NCBI GenBank assembly: GCA_037127255.1
Contig: JBANSL010000001.1
Location: 40,043,001-40,107,000 of the forward strand
Source: Persicaria tinctoria
Taxonomy: Eukaryota > Streptophyta > Magnoliopsida > Caryophyllales > Polygonaceae
DNA: 64,000 nt
Direction of reading: 5' to 3'
The notes below the pieces were generated by a model that saw only the letters and a list, made by a program, of their open reading frames with translations, had not been told where the DNA came from and searched no databases. The translations under genes were made by a program, and so were the position numbers. How positions within the stretch are numbered: the stretch's first letter is position 1; every line of letters begins with the position of its first letter. Of the stretch, positions 54,401 to 64,000 are shown in pieces.

Positions 54401-55660
54401 TGTATTTTTTTTTTCCAAAATCAGTTGACGGTGGAGTCCTTGACGTCTCTCCAACAGCAGGTGTGCGTGTTAATTGATCTTGTTGAGATAAGCCTTCCCA
54501 CTTTCCTCTTAAGGTATGTATGCATGGCTTTTTGTTTAGTTCATTTGTGGTTGTAGACCTTTTGGTTTGATGGTGTGTATCTTTTTAAGCATGTTCAAGC
54601 TTAGCTTTTGAATGTTAATATGCAATATGCCTTGGCTGCCTCACATTCCTTTGATTGCTCAGGTAATCTGTCTGTACTACTTTTGTTACTGAATTTGGGA
54701 AATTTGTGATCTGGAAATGTTGCTCCTGGTCGGTGTCTTGACCTAATTTGGAGCTAGGGTTATGGTAGTGATATTTGCTGGAATTGCTCCTTATCTAATG
54801 TTTTTTAGATGAAGATGAGATTCTAGTTGAGACTTGATGTCTACTTACCTAATCACAATATAACATTGTTTGATTCTCCATTTGTGCAAGTAAGCGATTA
54901 GATCCAAGATCAATTGTTTAGTTGGTTAAAAGTCTCGATGCACCAATTGGTATGATTTCATTTTCACCTTGGTTTCTGAGTAGTTTTTGGCATTTCTAAT
55001 TATTCTTATTTTTTTTAGGGAAACCTGTTTTAGCTTAGCTTGAATCCTAGAAATTCTATTCTAAATTAACACTTGTTCACTCGTACTGTAGCGTACTTAG
55101 AGCAGTCAACACCTTCCCTGGTTAAAAGAGGTTAATTACCTAAGGCCAGTTCTTGATCTTTTATTTCCAAAGTTGGTCAAATTCTTAAATAGTATTTATA
55201 CCTTTCCTTCTGCATGTATCACAAACTTTACAAAATTTGTTGATGATCTTTTTTGAAATTGTCACTTATCAACATGGTTTCTCTTAGTTGTTATTTTTAT
55301 TCAGCATTTTCTTTAAATGTTATTCTTAAACGTTGAGATAAAACCCATCAACACACTCCTCTGCCTTTGAAAGAACTTGAGAGGCGAAGTGAGCTTGATG
55401 TTTAGCGGGAGCTTGATGCCAAAGAATGCAGAGGAAGCAGGAAGCGAGGAGAGAAGTCAGCAAGCTTTTAGCTGTTGAGGGCTTTGAATTAGAGACAGAA
55501 GATGAAGTGTAAACATGGTTAGTTGCTTCTATAGACTTCCAATTGATACATTATGCTTTGAACAGTGAATTCAAAAATTTTGGGGCTTCATGTAATTGTA
55601 TATATTTCAAAGGAATGAAATTGAAATTTACAGTTGGTTAACCTCATTTTTATTGTTTTT
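51452..55660. other. CACTA internal sequence, no gene recognised
   Basis: 51720-52100 is GC-richer and exon-like (three CCATGGCG starts at about 51783, 51866 and 51909, and an acidic/Leu-rich short frame) but broken. Further right it is AT-rich with scattered short frames. A minisatellite lies at 53310-53640. 55370-55520 has an Arg/Glu-rich open stretch without an assignable family. No TNP2-type transposase motif was seen. Confidence 0.4.
53310..53640. repeat. AT-rich minisatellite, about four to five degenerate units
   Basis: Units built from AGCACTATAAT-TGATTTT-ATGAG, then AATTTGAATTTTAAGCACC, with spacing of roughly 65-80 bp. Confidence 0.75.
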
Positions 55661-55668
55661 GCTATAAA

Positions 55669-55738
55669 GCCTTTTAGCTCAAATTGGTATAGCGTTGTTC
55701 TTAAGCATAAAGACGCGGGTTCAAATCCCGTATTGGCT
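55669..55738 (+). tRNA. degenerate tRNA-like sequence (Lys CUU-like)
   Basis: GCCTTTTAGCTCAAATTGGTATAGC, with 20-base blocks matching a tRNA D-arm, a TTCTTAA loop compatible with CUU, and T-arm CGGGTTCAAATCCCG. Stems are poorly paired. It resembles the copy at 31734-31801 in the first 20 bases. Probably a tRNA pseudogene or SINE head. Confidence 0.35.
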
Positions 55739-55762
55739 ACAAATTTAATTGAAATGTAGTAG

Positions 55763-56070
55763 TTGAAATCAAGAGTAACATTATTCTTTAAATGTAACAC
55801 TATTATTTGGATGTAACATATTTGGTCAAATGTAACAAATTCTATTAAGGTAACATTTATTCTAAAATGTAACATTTAACTCAAAAGTAATAGTTTTGGT
55901 ATCAAATGTAACATTTAGTATCATGAATGAAGCAATGTTACATTATCAATTAAAAACTGTTACACTAGATCAAATGCAACGACCGCAAATGTAATCCAAA
56001 AAAAAATGTTACCTTTGCCCTAATGTAACATATTTTAGTGATAATGTAATACTTTTAGGTGATACATTTG
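55763..56070 (+). repeat. CACTA subterminal repeats, right
   Basis: At least twelve copies of AATGTAACA or TGTTACATT in both orientations over 300 bp, mirroring the left array at 23305-23510. Confidence 0.75.
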
Positions 56071-56086
56071 CTTATATGTAGTAGTG

Positions 56087-58701
56087 TCGGAAGACCAATC
56101 GTCGGATATTCAAATTTCCAACATCGGGACTACAATTCCGCATTCTATCGCCTAATCTTATCCAATCTCTACACTTGGTCCCATATTTGACTAATTTCCA
56201 ACTCATTTTATCCCCTTTGGGTAAATCTTATCCCCTCCTTTATGGGTTGCCCCATTCTTAGAAAACCAACAAATTGTACTCCTCCTCTCTCCTGATTTCG
56301 GTGATGTATCAGCTTGGACTCTTTACCCTTAAAAAATCAGAGACACGCAAAATCAGAGACACGATACTTCATTCTCCACATTTCATTTCACTTTCAACCC
56401 CCATCTCCCTCCTCCTTCCTCTTGCCGCCGGCCCTAAACACCACCACCAAACACCACCTTTTGCTCCTCCCTTCCGCCACCCCTGAAGCCAGGCCGAGAG
56501 CCTTCCTTCTCTTCCTCCGTTCGAACCGAAGAGGTCGAGCCTTCGCAGAACCATCTACCCTCACTCTCGCCAAGCACCACACTCCCTCTTTCTCTTCCGC
56601 CGAACAGAAGCCAAGAAGCTCCACCTCCGACGTTCGGAGACGCCCAGCAGCCACCCAGGAGCACCCCGGGGACACCGCCACCGCCATCTCCCCTCTCGTT
56701 CCCCTGTTTTCCTGAAAACCGAACGATAAGCCTTCAATCCTCCAATTTCCGATCCAAAACCTTGTAAAGGTCCCCCCTTTTTGACCTCTCCCTTCGTTTT
56801 AGGCCGAGAATCGCACCCCCAAGTCTCCGGCGAGGCCCAATCGCGCACCGATGAAGTTTCGGCGAGTCGACGCCCCTCGGTGAGAACCTCTCCTTCTTCC
56901 CTTCCTTTGTCCAATATTTGCTCCTTGGTGTCGGGTAGGGCGGTCAGGGAACGGTTGTCGTCGGCGAGAGCCACTGCTTCATCTTCCTTCCGTTTTGATT
57001 TCGAACGCAGAGGTTAGGGGAGGAGGAAGTGAACAGTGATCTGGTCTGGTTTTCTTTTGTTTTATATTGGTCCGGTTCAGCAATTTATTTAATAAAAACC
57101 GGACCGGTTTGGTTTCATTAAATATTTAAAGACAACATCAGATTTGCGATTGGGCTAACCCGACTTTGTTAAATGGATTTGGGCCCCTTTCTTAACTTGG
57201 GCCTAATTTTAGTAAAGTGTTTTAAGGTTTAAGACTTACTTGATGTATAAATAAATTCGATATGAAATATATAAATAAATTGGATAATATATATTATATA
57301 AATTTTATGATGAGATTTAAAAGTGTAATATTATTATTATTGTGATTTAAAATATAATAATGAGACTTGGACTTTTTAAAAGAGGATTTTGGAAATATAC
57401 TAACCTTGTCGGATTTGTCTTGAAATAATAATAAAATAAGTCGATGAAAGGGTAATGTTTTATAAATGGATTTTTTTGGATGATTTGAGCAAGCGTTTTG
57501 AATGGTGATTTGATCTAACTTGAGGTTTTAAAAGACTTTGAGAAATCTTGGGAAAATGACTTACCTTGCCTAACTTGGTGAATAAATTTGATGACTTGTG
57601 TGTGATATTATATACTTTAAGTAACATTAGAAGTAGAGTTATTAATATTACTTATATATGTGTTAGGTGATCATCTGTGACATGTTGGCTTTCTGTATAC
57701 CTAGTTGTTGCCTTTTGTTGTTCTGCACTTCCAGGTGAGTTCCTATATGAGCTCACTCAGATTCGAAAAGAGATCTCCATGCTTGTAGCCATGTGCATAC
57801 TAGGTGCTTGCATTCATAATAATTCATGTCATGTAGTATCCTGTTAGGATTGCACTCATGATTGAGCATTCGTTTACTCACTGATTTTGTAAACAGAACG
57901 GCCGTTATCTGTGAAGTAACTAGAGTCATTGCTAGGGTTATAGGACGACCTAGTCTCATCGGGTCCCGTCCTGAGTCAATCGAGTCATGAACTTCCTTAT
58001 ATTATGAGATGCATGCGGGCTTTATTGTGGAGCGGGTTGGGCATGCGTGCCACCCGATTATGATGGAATGCATTCACGAGCTGGCCAGTCTCCGCCCTAT
58101 CGGAAGGGGGTGGAGGTAGGAGAGGGATATACCGCTTGGTATTCGGTGCTAATGCCTTATTATATTTATGCACTTGATCTTGGGAGCATGTTAGTGTGTA
58201 AAATTCTGCCTTGCATCTAGAAGCATCTTTATTAGGACTAGCGTGTGTATGTGTCTGCTTGTTTGGGATTACTTTGCGTAGGGCTTCGATCTGACACCGC
58301 CCCGTATACATATTTTTTAGGTTTGTTTTGCAGCATGATTGTTCTTTGCTTCTGTGACGTGGGAACTCTCTTGGGCGATTGAAAAGAAATGGTCTAACCT
58401 TACATTTTGATAAATACGCTTATTGATTTGGTTTTAACCCGGCTCTGCCGTGGCACCCTCTTGTATTACACCTTGATTATGCTATTTGCATGATTGATGG
58501 TTTTCCACGCTTAGACTTATGACAAGTACAGGGGACTTCCCCGGGGATCCCAACGATCCCTTCGAATTTTGGGTATGAAATCCCCCTTCAAAATGTTATG
58601 ATAGAATTTCAAACCTTGAACCTGTACTCGGGGCGCAAGATCCTAACGAGGTGTTTCATCCCTCAAAACGTAACCAGGAATCATAATCCCGGGCCATTAC
58701 A
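56087..58701 (+). repeat. 5' LTR, remainder after the CACTA insertion
   Basis: Begins with the second TSD copy tcg (56087-56089) and ends CCGGGCCATTACA at 58701. 56360-57020 is GC-rich with several overlapping Ser/Pro/Arg-rich frames and looks like a transcribed leader; 57020-58700 is AT-rich. No conserved protein was found in it. Together with 23103-23292 it makes a 2.8-kb LTR. Confidence 0.72.
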
Positions 58702-58705
58702 AAGA

Positions 58706-58717
58706 TAGTATCAGAGC
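58706..58717 (+). other. primer-binding site (initiator tRNA-Met type)
   Basis: TAGTATCAGAGC, one base different from the usual TGGTATCAGAGC, four bases after the LTR end. Confidence 0.8.
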
Positions 58718-61700
58718 GAGGTTTTGCAAACCGAGTATGATAGGTTGAAGTGGTTTTGAAAATGGCCCAAGGTTTTCAGATGGTTTTTCAAAATGTTTTA
58801 AAAAGGGCAAAATGAATTTAAAATAGCTAACTCAAATAAACTAAGTATGAACTTGACTCAATAAATCCGGTAATCAAACAAAGGGAAACGAATGGGTAGT
58901 ACATGCGCTAGACCATCCCTATAAGACTCCAAGGGATTGAGCCGTAGTGGCTGGAGTGGCGAGTTTGGTAGAGACCGTGAGGTTTTGCCCCTTCGGTCAG
59001 TTGCCCCTCGAAGGGCGGCCTTAGGATAACTTGATTGTTGATTGTTCTGTGTTAAGTACTGTTATGCTTAAATTGATGGCCTGGTTGATAATTCTGATTG
59101 CGAATCATGTGTTAAATGCCTATGTGAATGGAATAGCGGGGGATACCTTCTGCCATTATAGATTCGGGATCCCGGTCCTTGTGGGATTGCCTTTGATCTC
59201 TTAAGCCTGACTACTTCCTTCTTTGGTCTTCTTTTCCTGACCCCACTAAACGTCTTTATTGAGATTTTCTTGTAATGTCGGTGTGATATATGGGTACCCA
59301 CATTTGAGATTGTATTGGAGTACGCTATTTACTTGAGCCCTTTTCTACCATACTCGAGAGTTACACGGATATGTCACGTGAAATAAATCACGGGGTTCAT
59401 GGAAGTGAGTCAGAGTCGTCCTTGTAGATCTTTGTCGGGTTATCTTAGTTGTTTCGTCCATGATTGTATGATTCTATATGTACTACCCCCTAGACTTGCA
59501 GATTGATCCATAGTGTGAAATTATGTCTACATGTCTTGATGTCCATGTTTATCCATTGCTTAGGTTCGTGTTACATTTTATGCCTATATCATCCCAGCAT
59601 AATCTACTTAGTATATGCATTGTTATACTAATGCTTGAATGAATGTGTCATATGTTAAGAAACCGCATGATTGATGCCCTCTCTGCAAATAGGCTCATGA
59701 TAGTGTGCTCGTTCCATTTTGATATTCTGATAGAGTTATTTACTTGATGGGTGTGTGTTACAACTTGATGTTCAACCTGATTCATATGACACCTAGTTTC
59801 CAACATTCTTATCCAACTGTCATGCTGTGATGATCTCCATGTTTCTCTCATACTTTCATGAATATATAAACTAACACGCCGCACGCGCACACACCACTAT
59901 AATTCCTGGTTTCATATATGCATGACTCGACATGATGTGGTATTCCTAGCATATATTATGATGATGATCCTTAATGTGGATTTGTGGTTGTATGCCATTA
60001 TGTATCCATGTTTGGCCACCTTGTTTAGGTCTCATGTCATGCTTCGTTGTATTTCTATCATACCCCTAGGCATGCGCCACCTGGCTTCATTGGTTCCCCG
60101 CATCGTCATACTAATGATGGATTGAATGCATATGTCACAAGTTACGAACTTGCATTATACTTATACTCTCTCTCCTGGATTAGGATCATGATAGTGTGAC
60201 CCTTAGCATGTTAGTCTAACTCTTGCTACTCCTCGTACCTTTATGATCACTAAACCATAGCATGCTTACCTTCCTGATTCCGTGATGTTTTCTATTGCTC
60301 AGTGGTATCCTCTCGTATTTCCCTGAACATATGACTTGATATTTTGTGCATGCGTCGTAGATATTTGCATGGACCCGTAACTGTTTATCATCGTATCCAT
60401 GCTTAGCTATCTTGCTTTAAACCCATGTTATACTCCACTATATGTCTATCATGCTTTTAGATCATTACGGTGTGGCTTATTTGACTCTTTGCAAACTGTT
60501 ATGCTAATCGAATTAACGTATGTACGAATCATGAGTTAGTATCATGTTTTCGCATATAAATGACACATATGCTGGCCGGGGTGAGTCTAGTCGAAGTACC
60601 TTGATTGTATTCATGTTCGATATGTGTCGGTAGTATCCTATAGGGCTTATGAATTCCAATCTGACTCGTTAAGTGGTAATTTGTCATGCTTGCTTCATCA
60701 CGTGAATATGATGTCCCATAATGTGATAGTTGTTGTACCATTCCATGTACTTATATGATGGTTCATTCCTAGCATGATTATAATCTATCGTCCGTGATGT
60801 TCTCTAGTTCACTTTGTAAAGATACCCATGTCTTATCATGTATCGCTGGCATCATGTAGGATCACAGTGTGACTTGATATATCCTTATGTTAAATACATG
60901 CCCTGGTTGTATACGATCAATCTATACATGTGTACTTGCGTGCTTTATATTCATGTGAAGTCGTACTATCTTAAGCTCATATTGCCGTTGCTGCCATAAT
61001 TCCCCCTTGTCCTCATATGGTCACGTTACGATTGGTTGACTCCTTAAATGCATTCGTGCTAGTTGTTAAATGAACATGTAACCTATGCTGCATAACTGCA
61101 CATCTCATCTTGTTAAAATATATCTTATAGGACCCGTGAATTATGGCTTGTGTGTATTGATGCCCTACTTGCATTATGATATGCTCTTTTGTGGAATAGA
61201 CTTCGCAAAGTGTTGTATTCTTTCCAACATCTCTAATGTGCGATCTTTTGAACTGTTTAGGAATTGATAGACCCAGTTGTAAAGTTAGTGCCTATTTTCG
61301 ACGCATGTTAAGCATTAGGTGATTATCAATGTGTGCCTATCATCTCATCACTCGATGTTGTTTCTGCATGCCCCTGACATTCTTAAGGCTTCCGCAAATG
61401 AATAATTTGGCACCTCGCATGACCACACACACACATCACCATAGCTATAAGGCACTCGCATGATTACCCTTGCATATATAATGTAGCATACCGTCCTTTT
61501 GAAGCATGATACCTTAGGAGCATTGTCTTGTTTCGCACTATGATATGCGTGTGACTCTTTCATCACAATCGCTTATATTCCTTTTATATGTGCTAATGTT
61601 TGGGTGCAATAGTAGTCCTGCTTAAACTTCTATGACTCGTCCCACTATTATGTGGAGTTGCTCGATGCATCTTATTTATATACATCTGTGACTGTCATGT

Positions 61701-64000
61701 AGTACCTTGTAAAATCTATGTCTGTAGAGATATGACTTGTACGATCACATGCTCAACTTGCATCTCATGCAGCCACTCTTGTCATAGGTTGTGATAGCCT
61801 TGTTATACTCTCTCTACACGATCTTATTATTATCCAAGCATGTTAGATATTGTTCGTCCAGTTAGAATGTTATGCATCCATAGAGTTATCTCATGCTAAG
61901 TATGATTAGTGGCATGCTTATGAGTGTTCTCATCTGAATTGTTGTCCTTATCACATGATGCCCTTCCGATGCTTAATTGGATAAATTCATATTTTGGTGG
62001 TATATGTGTTAATTAGCAATTGCGTATCTAGTTGCGTGTTATACCTTACGACATGGTAAATGCATATATACGTGAAATGTGATTTTGGTGTTAAATTATT
62101 CCCCCCTCGATTATTCTTGATTGCGCTCCTTCCTTTAATCCTTGATAAGATATCACTAGTATCATGGGGGACTGCTTTCCAACCATAGCTCATTATATGC
62201 TGACATACCGCACTTACCCTATCATTAGAACATTGTTGTTTCATGACATGGTTTCCATACGACTTTATATGATCCTTTCATGGCATTAGTCCAACTGATG
62301 TGAAACATCTCGATAGGTTTGCATGTGATCCCACATTGATTATGACCTGCCTATGTGTACCTGTCACGAACAATTTACCCTACGTGTAATGCTCTGTGCT
62401 GTTTACTAGATCCTACATAAGCTTTATGGCACACAAATCTATTGTTGCATCCGTGTATACATGTCTCTTATACATATCAAGCTTGCCTGATATATGAAAT
62501 GAAAAGTTGCAAGCTAGTCCCTTATACCCCATGCAGAACTCGATCATGCTTCTGGTTGCCCCTATCTGTTAACATTTTTTATCAAGGTAGGTACGTGTTA
62601 GTGTTCAGTGATGTGATTAGTCTACTCCATGATTGGTATGTGTCTTGCTTGCTGCACTTGTGACCTCGTAGAGTTCCATAAGGGCACTATACTCTTTCTT
62701 GGGTTGGGGTTTTGTTTTTCGTCGTGTCATCATCAGTTGGTCTGTGTTTGGTTTCGTGGGGAGTCTGGATTGTCCTCCTTGTCTCTCCCCTATCTCCGCT
62801 AACAAAAAAATATTGCTTGCAATACTTTGACGAATGATGGCGTAGAAAAGAGCATGTTTAGCCAAATCGCACGGGAGCGGCACAACGGAAGCACGGTGGG
62901 CCCATAAACCCCAAGTCCCAGAATTGACATTGATTTTTCGAATGATGAACTGGTGGTGGACATTACCTAGTTAACTTCTACTTACGATTATGAATTTTAG
63001 TGTCTTGGTGTTCCTATGTGACTGGCCTTGTGATATGATTGGTGTTTTGTGTTGATAGGCCTTGCCTGAATTCTTTTACTCGTAGAATGTGACTTATACT
63101 TGCTGAAATCCTGACTTGTGTTGGTAATAATGATATTATGTGCCCCGATAATATGTGACAGTATGATATTGCGATGTTGACATGATATTACCTTTGCTCG
63201 AATTATTAATATCATGATGTAATATGATAACTTCACTTGCTATGTCAATATCTGATATTCTAAAATACTTTATGAGCATGATAGTATCTTGAGACTTATG
63301 ACATGTGACTGTTTGAGGCAATGAGAGATAATGATGTATAAACCTGGTGTGAAATCATGTTATATGCTGATATGAAATACTTGGGAATTAATTTATAGTA
63401 GAGTGTAGAGTCCATAATAAGGTGCATGTTATTCTGATGTAATGATATGCGATGTCCTGTTAAGTTAAATGTTGTTGTGATTATATTTTGTGCTTGCTAT
63501 GTTGTTAGACTTTGCTATTGCTGAACCATGAGAGCATGACAGGTTCTATGTTGATAACTTGAACATTGAATTGTTGAAACGTGATTGTGGTGATGCCTTT
63601 ATGCATTGATATTTCAAAATTGATTTTCGGCTAAATCCTTGGCTATGAAAATGGTGAATATCTTGGCTTGCTGAATCTTGTTGAAATAAATTTTGTTGTG
63701 CTGACTTATTGTCCTTCTATTAGATTGACACCCATTTGTGACAAATTCTGCTATGTTAGTAATGCTAAGAAGGAAACGATGTTGATGTGATTTGCTAAGG
63801 TTGAGGCTTGATGTGTTTGTGTGCTACCCTTTCAAAAATGACATTCCTGCTTGATGCATTCTTATTTGTTGACACCTAGAATATGAAATGCTAATGTTAA
63901 GTGTGACGTTTTAATATATTGGTGTGCGACAATGTTGATAATGGCTATTCATGTTATGGTTTTCATATGGTCAATCTCGATGGTTGGTTGTTTATGAGGT
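58718..64000 (+). other. non-coding internal region of the large LTR element (LARD-like)
   Basis: 5.3 kb after the PBS with no plus-strand frame longer than about 75 codons and no gag, zinc-knuckle or protease motif. Degenerate repeated blocks occur from about 59540 to 62650: CCATGTTT-TCC-TTGCTTAGG, CTAATG-TTGAATG-ATGTGTCA and CATGATAGTGTG recur every 0.39-0.45 kb (for example near 59549, 60003, 60396). From 63000 on it is TG/AT-rich with shorter, less clear repetition. Confidence 0.55.

Noticed and set aside
56314..57017. GC-rich overlapping ORFs considered as a host gene
   Set aside because: They lie between the CACTA end and the LTR end with PBS, give Ser/Pro/Arg-rich frames in every phase, and show no conserved domain; best explained as LTR leader sequence.
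59068..62883. Short minus-strand ORFs in the right-hand region
   Set aside because: All below 90 codons, no domain, and in a repetitive LARD-like stretch.

Overview
This window is plant nuclear DNA, most likely from a eudicot: it is AT-rich and intron-rich and consists almost entirely of nested transposable elements. I found no rRNA gene, CRISPR array, operon or intact host gene. The host-gene exons that can be recognised (PPR, STICHEL-like, transportin-1, NAD-malic enzyme, FANCL, RGLG, F-actin capping protein alpha) are partial copies carried inside transposons. Element boundaries were set by eye from target-site duplications (TSDs), terminal motifs and, in two cases, restoration of a broken reading frame.

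Left part (1-12.7 kb). A minus-strand Athila-lineage Ty3/gypsy element enters from the left edge (integrase, RT-RNase H, protease, gag, PBS and a 1,192-bp 5' LTR ending at 6366). Next is an old minus-strand L1-type LINE (about 6.6-12.4 kb) broken by three insertions: a precise 1,907-bp solo LTR (7483-9389, which itself holds a SINE), an unassigned segment of about 0.75 kb, and a 524-bp hAT-type MITE (11824-12347).

Middle-left (12666-21618). A complete minus-strand LTR element with TSD gttag has only gag and protease (TR-GAG type) and no RT or integrase. Its LTRs and its gag/protease linkers are filled with paired palindromes of the form TCGANNTCGA. The Athila element has a different GC-rich hairpin motif in the equivalent places.

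Right part (23103-64000). A large plus-strand Ty3/gypsy-like element begins at 23103. Its LTR (TGTAAAGGCCCGG...CCGGGCCATTACA) is split by a 32.8-kb CACTA-like element (23293-56086, TSD tcg). Inside the CACTA are (i) a Stowaway MITE split by a 6.24-kb Helitron (23984-30223) that carries at least four host-gene fragments in sense orientation; (ii) a FAR1-type MULE (30586-41820) whose transposase is broken by one amber codon, and which holds a young non-autonomous Athila-like element (32586-38797, LTRs about 99% identical); (iii) a stretch with FANCL, RGLG and capping-protein exons ending at a second Helitron-like 3' terminus (51451). After the LTR and a tRNA-Met-type PBS (58706), 5.3 kb of internal sequence has no recognisable gag or pol and contains diverged repeats.

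The two most notable patterns are the family-specific short palindromes placed in the LTR and at protein-domain junctions of two different retrotransposon families, and a non-coding interval between two polypurine tracts that is conserved in two different non-autonomous elements. Relative order of events from nesting: LINE, then solo LTR, then SINE; gypsy LTR, then CACTA, then MITE, then Helitron; and CACTA, then MULE, then the 6.2-kb LTR element.
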